A stretch of DNA of 64,000 bases from JAHDCJ01 sp039028895. Its GTDB lineage: Bacteria > Bacteroidota > Bacteroidia > Chitinophagales > Saprospiraceae. This document shows positions 1-9,351 of this stretch, piece after piece. Location: assembly GCA_039028895.1 (NCBI GenBank), contig JBCCHF010000018.1:1-64000 (forward strand), in the 5' to 3' direction. A program made the translations under genes and the position numbers. Position 1 is the first letter of the stretch; each line of letters starts with the position of its first letter. The notes under the pieces were generated by a model. It saw nothing but the letters and a program-made list of their open reading frames with translations. It was not told the DNA's origin and ran no database searches.

Positions 1-39
1 CAAACTATTAATCTATTAACACCCCTAAATTTTAAGAAA

Positions 40-147
40 ATGAAAAAGCAGATTTTGTTAGTATTCAAACAGCCCTATTCAAGAGAAATGTCAGACAAAG
101 GATTATTCAACACCTTGAAGAAACGCCGTAAGATTTCTCGTCGCTAG
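40..147 (+). CDS. 35-residue basic microprotein, copy 1
   Basis: This short ORF starts at ATG 40 and stops at TAG 145-147. The product begins MKKQILLVFKQPYSRE, has a central MSDKGLFNT, and ends in a very basic tail, LKKRRKISRR. The AT-rich leader ending in aaattttaagaaa is typical of Bacteroidota starts without a Shine-Dalgarno sequence. A second copy 151 bp downstream encodes the same protein with only silent differences, which argues that it is translated. There is no signal peptide or membrane segment long enough to be convincing, and I do not recognise a family. The basic tail would suit RNA, ribosome or membrane-surface binding, but that is inference. Translation could also begin at the internal ATG at 88, giving 19 residues. 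Confidence 0.6.
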   Translation: MKKQILLVFKQPYSREMSDKGLFNTLKKRRKISRR

Positions 148-190
148 ACAACAAACTATTAATCTATTAACACCCCTAAATTTTAAGAAA

Positions 191-298
191 ATGAAAAAGC
201 AGATTTTGTTAGTATTCAAACAGCCCTATTCAAGAGAAATGTCAGACAAAGGATTATTCAACACCTTGAAAAAACGCCGTAAAATTTCCCGTCGCTAA
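191..298 (+). CDS. 35-residue basic microprotein, copy 2
   Basis: This ORF runs from ATG 191 to TAA 296-298 and encodes exactly the same 35 residues as the copy at 40-147. Differences from copy 1 are two AAG to AAA lysine codons, one TCT to TCC serine codon and TAG to TAA. An imperfect stem-loop begins right after the stop codon. The function is unknown. Silent-only divergence suggests either selection on the protein or a recent duplication. Confidence 0.6.
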   Translation: MKKQILLVFKQPYSREMSDKGLFNTLKKRRKISRR

Positions 299-326
299 GT
301 GCGGAGCACCTTAAAAGGCTCCACAC
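299..326 (+). terminator. Imperfect stem-loop after the microprotein repeat
   Basis: Bases 299-307 (gtgcggagc) pair with 318-326 (gctccacac) at 8 of 9 positions around a 10-nt loop. No T-run follows directly; a short one lies at 355-360. It could end the microprotein transcript or act in both directions with the convergent gene ending at 359. Confidence 0.35.
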
Positions 327-358
327 TCAGCGAGCAGGGAAAACAGCCCAATAATTTT

Positions 359-3300
359 TTACTCAGCTTTGACGACCTTGATTATGCCTTTCTCATTTTG
401 AGAAGTTTTCAAATCAACAAAATACACGCCCGCGGCCCAGTTACTTCCAGTCGCATCAAAATAGAAGTTATTATTGCCCGGAATTAACGTGACATCTCTT
501 TTTTCTACCAATCTTCCCAGGATGTCAAATACACTCAATACAGCTGTCCTTTCAACTTCAGAAGTGATGTTTACAGTGAAGTTTTCATAGAATGGGTTCG
601 GCATCGCACCAAGCGAGAATTCAAATTCAAATTTGACAACCCTTATCGGCGACCATGTAAATGAGCCATTGTTGTCGACAATGCGGAGACGGTAAAAGTT
701 GTCTCCCAAAACAGGTGTATCGTGTACAAAACTATAGTTTTGTGGTATTAACGTTGTTCCTGCTCCTTCAACCTGACCAATTTCTACAAAGTCGACACCG
801 TCTTTACTATGCTCGATAGCAAAAAAGTCATTATTGATCTCGGTTTCGGTTCTCCATTTTAAGAGCGAAGTTCTGTCGTTAAAGGCTTCTGCCGTGAAAT
901 CAAGTAACTCTACTGGTAAAGGTGCACCTGTTGGAATTACCCTGACACCCAAGGCTCCACCTGAGAACGAAGGCGCCGTTAATTCCACATAGTGAATACC
1001 GTTCAGACCGACTGTACCGTAGGTGGCATTTGCAAATGTGTTTAACTGTGCTTGGGTACCATCATACTCTCCTTGAATGTACATTGACCCGTCTTCACTC
1101 TTAAACCATTCTACTTCATCGATTGCATATTGGCATGCTGCAAAATTCAAGACAAAATCATTAGCCAGATCTTGTAAGTCAGTGGCTTCAATGGTAGGGT
1201 AATAAAACCTTACGCGAGCACCTCCTGGGCCAATTGTTCCTCCGTTGAGCTGGACGTCCCATGATCTTTCCAGTTCGAAATACTGGTCAGGAGCCAATGG
1301 GCCCGGATCACAATTTGCCGGATCAGCCGTATTTTGAGTAGGGCCGCCAACATGTTCGATCGTAACAACTGGTGACATACCTGGAGAAGGTTCGACATTG
1401 CTTATCGAAAACCTTAACCGAGTAGGTTGGCTTGAATTATATAAATGGAAAAAATTGTCAGTAGGGTCAATGTAGCAATAGCTGTCCAGTATTGTTGTTG
1501 TGTTGTTAGCCGTGTAACCCAGATTGGCAAATGGTGAACAACAAGGCCTTACAATCACGTCAATTGGAGTTCTTGTTGTGATACATCCATCGCCAAGATC
1601 AGTTAATGAAACAGCGTCAATATACCATCCATCATCAACAAAGCTTGCATCTGTAGTGTACAAGAATCCCACCTCTACAATATTGGCTCCCATAGTAGGA
1701 ATATCACCTGAAGATGTAATATAGCCTCCCGAATCACCGGCATAAACAGTGGTATCCGGTGAGAAACCGCAACCACCAAGTATGGGATCGTTATACATGA
1801 AATCAAAAACATTGTAGGTGTTAGTAGTGGGTATAAACATTTGCCATGGACCATTATTAAGCCTGTAAACCGCATATCCGTGATCACAGCAGGTCTCCGT
1901 ATTATATCGATGATCAAAAGAGAAATTCACACTGGTCGTACCTGAAGCATCAATTGGTCCGGAACGTACAAGTTGACTGGTATTTCCTCCTGTAGGGTTT
2001 GTGGCAAACAATGCACCCGAACCACTATCAGAATCCCATACCCAGTTTTGGGACAACCCACAACCAGATGATGCTAACCATCCTTCAAGATCACTGTCAA
2101 ATGTCCAGCTTTTCTCAAAAGGATCAACTTCCTGAACATAGTACGTGGTATTCATTGCCGGTGTTGGTTGATAATTTTGTCCGGTAAACAAAAGATTTCC
2201 ACCAACCTGTGCATCATACCACTCAAACTCCACAGAACCTTGTGTTGTATTTGAAATAGCGAACAGATTTGCAGCATCACCTTCGCAAATCGGCTGAGTA
2301 TTGACAGTCGGACCCGGTAAAACAATTGGATCAATCTGTACCTCCGCTCTTGTACTATTGCACAATTGTGCACCTATAGCATCGACTTCAAAATTCTCGA
2401 TAGCCCAAACGTCAAAGTCTAACCCCGAGTTTGTAAGTTGCCTTAATCGGAATATGGTATTTGTGGACTCTGCACCTTCCGGAATGGCTTCAACGACCTG
2501 GGTAAATGTCGGAAATGCATCCTGATCATAAGTGCTGATTATTGTGTAAGGTCCCCCAATGCTGTATTCCAACACAACATTTTCTCCTGGCTCTGCAGCT
2601 TCACAACCTGCAGTAGCTTCATTACTGATCAACAAATTGAATGATATCGTGCCTCCTGAACCAACATTTAATTGGTTTGTAGCAGCTAGCCTTGAACCAG
2701 ACCCATTAAATCTGAGCGCATTACCACTAACACTTCCACAAATAACATCTGATTGTCCGGCTTGTACCGAACCCCAAATCGAAGGGTCAGGGCCATCGTC
2801 GAAATCATCAAAGAGATTAAATGGTATGCCCTCAATCACTTCCTGAACAAAGTAACTGGTTGGTCCGATAACCGGAGGCGTTTCAAATGTATTACCAATG
2901 TGCATCAAGTTACCACCTATAGCCTGGTCATACCATTCAAAAACCGGGTTGTTATTGCCGCTGGTGGCAGTGGCAAATAAGCTGGCCATTCCGCCCTCAC
3001 AAGGTGTAATAGCGGTGGCTACCGGGGCAGAAGGCGGGCCAACAGTCACGGTAACTGGACTTCTCGAACTCGTACATCCGTTCCCCAAACCAGTAATCTG
3101 GGCGGAATTGATATACCAGCCTTCATCAACAAATGAGGCGTCAGAGGTAAACAGGAAGGCAATTTCCAAATCCTGAACTCCGGATGTGTTGATTGCACCT
3201 GCAGAAGTTATGTATCCTCCGGAATCGCCAGCGAATACTGTAGTGTCTGGGGAGAAGCCACAACTACCCAAAATTGGATCATTGTACATAAAGTCAAATA

Positions 3301-6300
3301 CATTATAATCATTGGTAGTCGGTTCAAAGATCTCCCAGGGACCATCATCAAGTCTGTAAATCACATATCCATGGTCGCAGCAGGTTTCTGTGTTATACCT
3401 GTGGCTGAAGGAAAAGTTTACACTCGGTGCCCCACCAACAGAGATGATCGGTGACGACAACAGCATAGATGAATTGCCTCCTGTCGGATTGGTGGCAAAA
3501 ACAGCTCCTACTCCGCCATCGGAATTCCATTCCCAATTGAACGGTAAGCCACATTCTGCAGTAGCAGTCCAATCATCAAGTCCACTTGTGAAAAACCATG
3601 CCCTATTACCTTGGTTGTTTTCCTGAAGCCAGTAAGTTGTTGTAGTTGCCGGACTAGGATTGAATTCATCACCAACTCCAAGCAGTGTTCCACCGGCTGG
3701 TGATGTGTACCACTCAAAGAATGGATTACTATAACCCGAGTTTGAAGATGCCGATAACACAGCAGTTTCACCTGAGCATATATCATCGCCAGTTCCTGAA
3801 GGTGCTGCGAGCGTTTCTACAGATGCCATTACCTGTGTCCTCGAACTATTACAGTTATTGGAACTTAAGCCATTAATTGAGAAATTGTCAATTGCCCATA
3901 CATCAAAGTTAAGCCCGCTGTTAGATAACTGTCTTAATCGGAAAATGGTGTTTGAAGTCTGTGCTCCCACCGGGATCTGCTCAACGATATTGGTGAAATC
4001 CGGATAACTAGCTTCATTATAAGTTGATATTATTGTGTACGGTCCGCCAATGCTGTATTCCAATACCACGTCTTCTCCAGGTTCGGCTGTTTCACAGCCA
4101 ACAGTCAATTCTCCGCTGATCTTAAGGTCAAATTCAATAGAGCCGCCTCCAGAAACATCGACGATATTTGTTCGTGCAGAGCGAGTGCCAGCATTGAAAA
4201 ATCTTAAAGCATCTCCTGCTACCGACCCGCAGATCTGGTCGCTGGTTCCTCCTTGGACTAACCCCCATACTCCTGGATCAAACCCACCTTCAAAATCATC
4301 AAAAATGTTGAGTGGAGCTTGTGATACTTCCTGCACCCAATAAGATTGATTACTGTTAATTGGAGGTGTTAAAAATGGGGAACCAACGTATAAAAGATTG
4401 CCTCCTACAGCAGCATCATACCATTCAAATGTGGTGTTTAAGACATTGCTGTTTGAAGAAGCTTCCAGCAAAGCAGATCCTCCTATGCAAGCGGTCCCCG
4501 GTGTACCTGATGGCGCTGCCAGGGTATTGACATTGACCGTTACCGGAATACGTGGAGAAGAACAACCTGAATAGATATTGTTGACAACAAATTGATCGAT
4601 ATACCATCCATCATCTACGAAAGAAGGATCAGAAGTGTATAGGAACCCAAATTCTACAGTAGAAAATCCGGATACAAAAAGTAATCCCCCAGATGTAATA
4701 TATCCACCAGAATCACCAGCATACACGTTGATATCAGGTGAAAAACCACAGCCTCCCAGGATTGGGTCATTGTACATGAAGTCAAATACATTATAGCCAT
4801 TTGAGTTCGGGGTAAGCTGAAACCATGGCCCACCATCTCTTCTGGCGACTAAATAACCATGGTCGCAACAGGTTTCAGTATTGTAGCGATGTGTGAAATT
4901 ATAGGATATAGTGAATTGGCCGTTAAGCGGGATAACTGGAGATTGTAAAAACATACTTGAATTGCCAGCGCCTTCCTGCTGGGCAAACATTGCTGTCCTG
5001 TCCTGATCAGTTACATTTTCCCAGTTGGAGGTTAAACCACATTCCGCAATAGTTGTCCAACCATCAGTGCTGCCATCGAAATCGTAAATCAGGTTCCCTG
5101 AAGACGTTTCCTCAACATAATAAGTTGTTGTACTTATCGGTGAAATAGTATACGGATTGCCCGTAAATAATAAATTCCCACCAGCAGGAGCATCGTACCA
5201 GGTAAATACTGAATTTTCATCGGGCAATTCTGCTACCGACTCTGCAGTAAGCATTCCGGTTAAACCGGGACAAAGCTCAGGTGCATCCACCATAGGCGGA
5301 TCAATCGACCCAGAAGTTGATAGGGTGGCCGGAGAAGTATTGCTGGAGCAAGTCGTAATGATATCCTCTAGTCTTACTTCGCTGATAAACCATCCTTCAT
5401 CTACAAAAGAAGCATCACTGGAATAGAAAAACTGTAGTTGAATGAAATTGGCATTGGATACATCAATTTCACCTGAAGACTCAATATATCCGTTAGAATC
5501 TCCAGCAAAAACGGTAGTATCGGGAGAGAATCCGCAGCCACCAAAATTGGGATCATTATACATGAAATCAAATATGTTATAGTCATTGATTTCAGGTTCA
5601 AAAAACTGCCATGGACCACCATCTAGCCTATACGTAACATAACCATGGTCGCAGCAAGCTTCTGTATTATATCTGTGTACAAATGACAGGTTAATTAAGC
5701 CATTGTCCTGACCAACATTTATTGCGGGTGAACGCAAACTCATTGAACTATTTCCAGAACCAATTTGCTGAGCAAAAAATGCATCATCCTCTCCGTCCTG
5801 GACTAATGCCCAGTTTGAGGTCAACCCGCATTGTGCAAGGGTTATCCACCCCTGTTGGCCATTTGAGAAATCCCAGATCTTATTACCACTGATGACTTCT
5901 CTTGCATAATAGGTAGTGTTATTTATAGGTGGGGCAATTGGAGAGTAATCTGATCCGGTGAATAATAAATTACCACCAGAAGCAGCATTATACCACTCGA
6001 AAAGCGGATCTACTGTCCCTGAATTTGTTGATGCGGTTAGGGTTCCAACCTGAGGCGGACAAATTTCAACATCCGTAGTTGAAGGGGCGACTAAAGTTGG
6101 GAAATTAACATTGACGGGCGTCCTTGGACTCACACAATCAGGTAAAGCAATACCATCCAGTGTAACATCATTGATATACCATCCTTCATCTACGAATGAA
6201 GCGTCACTGGAAAAGAAAAAGATGATTTCCAATTGACTGCCTCCAGTAACATCAAGATTACCGGAAGACGTAAAATAGCCCCCGGAGTCTCCTGCAAAAG

Positions 6301-9028
6301 TCAACGTATCGGGAGAAAACCCGCAATTACCAAAGAATGGGTCGTTATACATGAAATCATAGACATTATAAGGGCCTGTGGTGGGCTCAAAATACGCCCA
6401 ATCACCTCCGTCAATCCTGTAGACCACATATCCGTGATCACAGCAGGTCTCTGTATTATATCTATGATTAAATGACAGGTTCAGTATTTCGGAGTTTTCG
6501 ATCTGGATAACTGGTGAACGGAGTTCCATCGAAGAGTTGCCACTGTTTGTCTGCTGAGCAAAAATAGCGCCTTCTCCACCATCATCCACCCATTCCCATT
6601 CGCTGGGGAGATCACACTGAGAACCGACACTCCAGCCCTCGAGGTCGTTATCAAATGTCCATGATTGAGAACCTGACGATAACTCTTCGACGTAAACTGT
6701 TGTGGGACTCAAGGGATCAAAAATGTACGTATCTCCTGTGAATATTGGAGAACCACCAGCGGGTGAATTAAACCAGTTGAAAACAGGTTCGGGATTGGCA
6801 GAGTTTGATGTTGCTTCCAGGGTTGCCGAAAAACCAGAACAAATGTCAAGATCTGTTGATGAAGGTGCTGGTGGAGCGTCTTCAACATATATGGTTGCAG
6901 GAACACGGGCACTAGGACAATTGGATGTGCTCACAATTCTGACCTGGTCGATATACCATCCGTCATCCACAAAAGATGGATCTGAAGTAAACAGGAAGCC
7001 AACTTGTAATCCATTAATACCGTTTACATCAATGTTACCTGATGAAGTGATATAACCGCCAGAATCTCCTGCAAAAGTCAAGGTGTCAGGAGAAAATCCA
7101 CATCCGCCAAGTATAGGATCATTATACATGAAATCATAGATATTATATTCGCCGGCATCAGGCTCAAAATATTGCCATGGGCCGCCATTTAATCGGTATA
7201 CCACGTATCCATGGTCGCAACAGGTTTCTGTGTTAAAACGGTGTTTGAAAGTGAGATTTACTTCATCAATATTGGAAACATTCACTCCTGGGGAAATAGC
7301 TAACATACTTGAGCTGCCTCCTGTCGGATTGGTAGCGTAAAGGGATCCATAGCCATTATCACTGTTCCAGTTCCAGTTAAATGGGAGTGAACACTGAGTA
7401 AGTAATGCCCAGCCATCCTGATCATTGTCAAATGTCCATTCTGTATCAACTTGTGCTCCTCCAGGATTTTCTTCAACCCAATAGGTTGTGGTGGCTAGAG
7501 GACTTGCTGTAAATGTCGAACCGCTATTTATCGAATTTCCACCTGTTGGCGTATTGAACCAATCGAAGGTTGGGGAAGGATTGGATGAGTTTGAAACAAC
7601 TGATAGTGTAGCAGGTGCACCATCGCAGGAAGTAGCATCATCGGTTAATGGTGATGGTTGGTTTGGAAATACATTAGCTGAAACTACCGTTCGAGGACTT
7701 TCGCAATTAACATCCATATTTACTTCCCTGATGTACCAGCCTTCATCACCAAATGATGGATCGGTTGTAAAGAGAAACCCAACTTCCAGTGTGTTGGCAT
7801 TGAGAACTTCGATCTGCCCTGAGCTGGTTTGGTAACCTCCATTATCACCAGCAAAAACATCCATATCAGGAGAATTACCACAGGCTCCGGAAATCGGGTC
7901 ATTATACATGAAGTCAAATACGTTGTATGTGCCGACTGTTGGGGTAAATACCTGCCAGCCGCCACCATCCAGTCTGTAAACTACATAACCGTGATCACAG
8001 CAGATTTCAGTATTAAAACGGTGTTCAAAATTAAGGTCAACAAAAGAAGCTCCACCGACATCTATAAGCGGTGATTGCAGAAATTGACTTGAGTTGCCTG
8101 CAATATCGACTGCGAATGCAGCGCCGTTTCCACCATCAAATGACCAACTCCATGAATTTGCAGTTAATCCACATTCTTCGATAGCGGTCCATCCATCCAG
8201 ACTACTGGAAAAATTCCAGTCATAATTGACAGTATTGGAAACAGCAGCATAATATGTTGTTGTTTCGTCTAGTTCTGGAGTGCCAAGCGAAGAGCCAATA
8301 ACCAAAGGTGCCAGCGCGGTAGGAGAATCAAACCAGTTGATCTGCCCACCAGAACCAGATGCAGTTAAAATGGCACTGCCCGTTCCACAAATATCTACGT
8401 CTGCGGCAGTTGGAGCATCAAGCAAACATTGATTCGATGAAACCCTGATATCGTCGAAAAAGAATCCATCATTGCCTCCATCGAAAAAGAAGTTGTCAAA
8501 CTGTTGAAATTTTATGACAAACGTGTTAGTAAGACTAAGCCCATTTGAGGTGGCGAGTTCACTAATATCGAGCACAGTTTTTCGCCATTCAAGATCTGTT
8601 TCAGCTGAGCCAACAAAATCCAGAACTTTTTGAAATGTATTACCTCCGTCATCTGAAAAGTAAATTCCATCTTGAGCGTGCGTTTCATCGTTCCATTCCG
8701 TCCACCAAAATTCGAGTATGACGTCTTCCTCTCCCATGAGATTTATTCTGAGCCATGCTTCATTAGTCGAGAATACATTGCCTGGAGCCTGTGTGTCCAG
8801 TCCAAGGCACCAATTGCCAGAGACTGCATCTGTAGCAGCAAAAGCACCATTATTCCAGGTTTGCACGCGTCCAAGTGCATCTGACGTTTGGGTGGTCCAG
8901 AAAATGTCAAGAGTACCAGACTCAAAACTAGTTTGATAGGGGAGTGTAGCAAATTGTGCCTTTGCGACTGACATTGTCAGACATATTGCCAGGGTACAAA
9001 TAAGAAAATTGTAAATGAATTTTTTCAT
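359..9028 (-). CDS. Giant modular T9SS-sorted surface protein (2889 residues)
   Basis: This is a secreted, cell-surface protein. Residues 1-24 form a signal peptide (cut after VAKA). An N-terminal jelly-roll/MAM-like domain spans about 30-200. Then come repeated units, each an Ig_7-like (CHU_C-associated) domain of the FEWYDxxxGGNLLFTG type plus a larger domain. Seven of the larger domains carry CCDHGY (about residues 346, 607, 866, 1128, 1390, 1886, 2383), followed by YNVFDFMYNDP and GCGFSPDTxxFAGDSGGY. Two differ: near 1578-1725 and 2072-2220 they start DDFExGxDPxxWG with CGSVxGxALRF and resemble reelin subrepeats. The C-terminus has an FN3-like stretch starting PVELLDF (~2708) and a type A sorting domain from ~2808 (MPNPFYENF, GVYFVDLKT). 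An adhesin or matrix role is inferred; no catalytic motif is visible. Confidence 0.9.
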   Translation of the reverse strand: MKKFIYNFLICTLAICLTMSVAKAQFATLPYQTSFESGTLDIFWTTQTSDALGRVQTWNNGAFAATDAVSGNWCLGLDTQAPGNVFSTNEAWLRINLMGEEDVILEFWWTEWNDETHAQDGIYFSDDGGNTFQKVLDFVGSAETDLEWRKTVLDISELATSNGLSLTNTFVIKFQQFDNFFFDGGNDGFFFDDIRVSSNQCLLDAPTAADVDICGTGSAILTASGSGGQINWFDSPTALAPLVIGSSLGTPELDETTTYYAAVSNTVNYDWNFSSSLDGWTAIEECGLTANSWSWSFDGGNGAAFAVDIAGNSSQFLQSPLIDVGGASFVDLNFEHRFNTEICCDHGYVVYRLDGGGWQVFTPTVGTYNVFDFMYNDPISGACGNSPDMDVFAGDNGGYQTSSGQIEVLNANTLEVGFLFTTDPSFGDEGWYIREVNMDVNCESPRTVVSANVFPNQPSPLTDDATSCDGAPATLSVVSNSSNPSPTFDWFNTPTGGNSINSGSTFTASPLATTTYWVEENPGGAQVDTEWTFDNDQDGWALLTQCSLPFNWNWNSDNGYGSLYATNPTGGSSSMLAISPGVNVSNIDEVNLTFKHRFNTETCCDHGYVVYRLNGGPWQYFEPDAGEYNIYDFMYNDPILGGCGFSPDTLTFAGDSGGYITSSGNIDVNGINGLQVGFLFTSDPSFVDDGWYIDQVRIVSTSNCPSARVPATIYVEDAPPAPSSTDLDICSGFSATLEATSNSANPEPVFNWFNSPAGGSPIFTGDTYIFDPLSPTTVYVEELSSGSQSWTFDNDLEGWSVGSQCDLPSEWEWVDDGGEGAIFAQQTNSGNSSMELRSPVIQIENSEILNLSFNHRYNTETCCDHGYVVYRIDGGDWAYFEPTTGPYNVYDFMYNDPFFGNCGFSPDTLTFAGDSGGYFTSSGNLDVTGGSQLEIIFFFSSDASFVDEGWYINDVTLDGIALPDCVSPRTPVNVNFPTLVAPSTTDVEICPPQVGTLTASTNSGTVDPLFEWYNAASGGNLLFTGSDYSPIAPPINNTTYYAREVISGNKIWDFSNGQQGWITLAQCGLTSNWALVQDGEDDAFFAQQIGSGNSSMSLRSPAINVGQDNGLINLSFVHRYNTEACCDHGYVTYRLDGGPWQFFEPEINDYNIFDFMYNDPNFGGCGFSPDTTVFAGDSNGYIESSGEIDVSNANFIQLQFFYSSDASFVDEGWFISEVRLEDIITTCSSNTSPATLSTSGSIDPPMVDAPELCPGLTGMLTAESVAELPDENSVFTWYDAPAGGNLLFTGNPYTISPISTTTYYVEETSSGNLIYDFDGSTDGWTTIAECGLTSNWENVTDQDRTAMFAQQEGAGNSSMFLQSPVIPLNGQFTISYNFTHRYNTETCCDHGYLVARRDGGPWFQLTPNSNGYNVFDFMYNDPILGGCGFSPDINVYAGDSGGYITSGGLLFVSGFSTVEFGFLYTSDPSFVDDGWYIDQFVVNNIYSGCSSPRIPVTVNVNTLAAPSGTPGTACIGGSALLEASSNSNVLNTTFEWYDAAVGGNLLYVGSPFLTPPINSNQSYWVQEVSQAPLNIFDDFEGGFDPGVWGLVQGGTSDQICGSVAGDALRFFNAGTRSARTNIVDVSGGGSIEFDLKISGELTVGCETAEPGEDVVLEYSIGGPYTIISTYNEASYPDFTNIVEQIPVGAQTSNTIFRLRQLSNSGLNFDVWAIDNFSINGLSSNNCNSSRTQVMASVETLAAPSGTGDDICSGETAVLSASSNSGYSNPFFEWYTSPAGGTLLGVGDEFNPSPATTTTYWLQENNQGNRAWFFTSGLDDWTATAECGLPFNWEWNSDGGVGAVFATNPTGGNSSMLLSSPIISVGGAPSVNFSFSHRYNTETCCDHGYVIYRLDDGPWEIFEPTTNDYNVFDFMYNDPILGSCGFSPDTTVFAGDSGGYITSAGAINTSGVQDLEIAFLFTSDASFVDEGWYINSAQITGLGNGCTSSRSPVTVTVGPPSAPVATAITPCEGGMASLFATATSGNNNPVFEWYDQAIGGNLMHIGNTFETPPVIGPTSYFVQEVIEGIPFNLFDDFDDGPDPSIWGSVQAGQSDVICGSVSGNALRFNGSGSRLAATNQLNVGSGGTISFNLLISNEATAGCEAAEPGENVVLEYSIGGPYTIISTYDQDAFPTFTQVVEAIPEGAESTNTIFRLRQLTNSGLDFDVWAIENFEVDAIGAQLCNSTRAEVQIDPIVLPGPTVNTQPICEGDAANLFAISNTTQGSVEFEWYDAQVGGNLLFTGQNYQPTPAMNTTYYVQEVDPFEKSWTFDSDLEGWLASSGCGLSQNWVWDSDSGSGALFATNPTGGNTSQLVRSGPIDASGTTSVNFSFDHRYNTETCCDHGYAVYRLNNGPWQMFIPTTNTYNVFDFMYNDPILGGCGFSPDTTVYAGDSGGYITSSGDIPTMGANIVEVGFLYTTDASFVDDGWYIDAVSLTDLGDGCITTRTPIDVIVRPCCSPFANLGYTANNTTTILDSYCYIDPTDNFFHLYNSSQPTRLRFSISNVEPSPGMSPVVTIEHVGGPTQNTADPANCDPGPLAPDQYFELERSWDVQLNGGTIGPGGARVRFYYPTIEATDLQDLANDFVLNFAACQYAIDEVEWFKSEDGSMYIQGEYDGTQAQLNTFANATYGTVGLNGIHYVELTAPSFSGGALGVRVIPTGAPLPVELLDFTAEAFNDRTSLLKWRTETEINNDFFAIEHSKDGVDFVEIGQVEGAGTTLIPQNYSFVHDTPVLGDNFYRLRIVDNNGSFTWSPIRVVKFEFEFSLGAMPNPFYENFTVNITSEVERTAVLSVFDILGRLVEKRDVTLIPGNNNFYFDATGSNWAAGVYFVDLKTSQNEKGIIKVVKAE
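1560..8240 (-). repeat. Coding repeat array inside the giant surface protein
   Basis: The DNA encoding the CCDHGY motif recurs near 7990, 7208, 6431, 5644, 4858, 3371 and 1879. Spacing is about 780 bp between the first five and about 1490 bp where a reelin-like unit (about 3850-4300 and 2390-2820) is inserted. The copies have diverged at DNA level, yet the motif is kept, so recombination between copies is possible but not recent throughout. Confidence 0.85.
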
Positions 9029-9351
9029 TTGGGGCTGTAGTTGTTAATTAAATAATTAGAATAATAATAACGGAAGGATTGAAAAACCCAAGGATATTAG
9101 GTTTTGGAAACCATAATCCATTTGATTTGATCACAATGTCAGGACAATTTGGACTATAGTCAAGCCAAAAAAAGCCATAAAATCATTTTTGAACGACTAT
9201 TTTTTGACGATAAAATGTTGTATAACAGTTTTTTATCCTAAAAAAAAGTTAGGTTTTGATTTATGGGATACACCTATAAAAAAAGGGCAACGTATCACTA
9301 CGTTGCCCTTAAATATTTTGACTTCCGGAATATTCCGGGTGAGGCTTTCGA
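9029..9351. other. Intergenic region, promoter side of the giant gene
   Basis: This 323-bp AT-rich gap lies between the start of the giant surface gene and the end of the TonB receptor gene, both on the minus strand. Its one clear element is the hairpin terminator at 9278-9310. A short plus-strand ORF at 9189-9404 has no recognisable features and reads through the terminator, so I do not call it. I found no exact TAnnTTTG box here for the minus-strand gene. Confidence 0.6.
9278..9310 (-). terminator. Rho-independent terminator of the TonB receptor gene
   Basis: Read on the minus strand, a perfect 12-bp stem (aagggcaacgta with tacgttgccctt) closes a 4-base loop. It is followed by a run of seven T (plus-strand A-run 9278-9284, slightly overlapping the stem). 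It lies about 40 bases past the stop codon of the receptor gene ending at 9352. Confidence 0.92.

Larger units (their letters stand above)
1..298 (+). repeat. Tandem 151-bp duplication carrying a microprotein gene
   Basis: Bases 1-147 recur at 152-298 with a period of exactly 151. The leader upstream of the ATG (40 and 191) is identical in both copies. The only differences I see are four single bases near the 3' end of the small ORF; three are silent and one changes the stop codon from TAG to TAA. The window begins inside the first unit, so more copies may lie upstream. Confidence 0.9.

Noticed and set aside
1524..8074. A series of plus-strand ORFs of 60-117 codons inside the giant minus-strand gene (for example 6702-7055 and 7488-7835)
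   Set aside because: They recur at equivalent places in each repeat unit and are antisense shadows of the repeated coding sequence, with no start context or recognisable domain.
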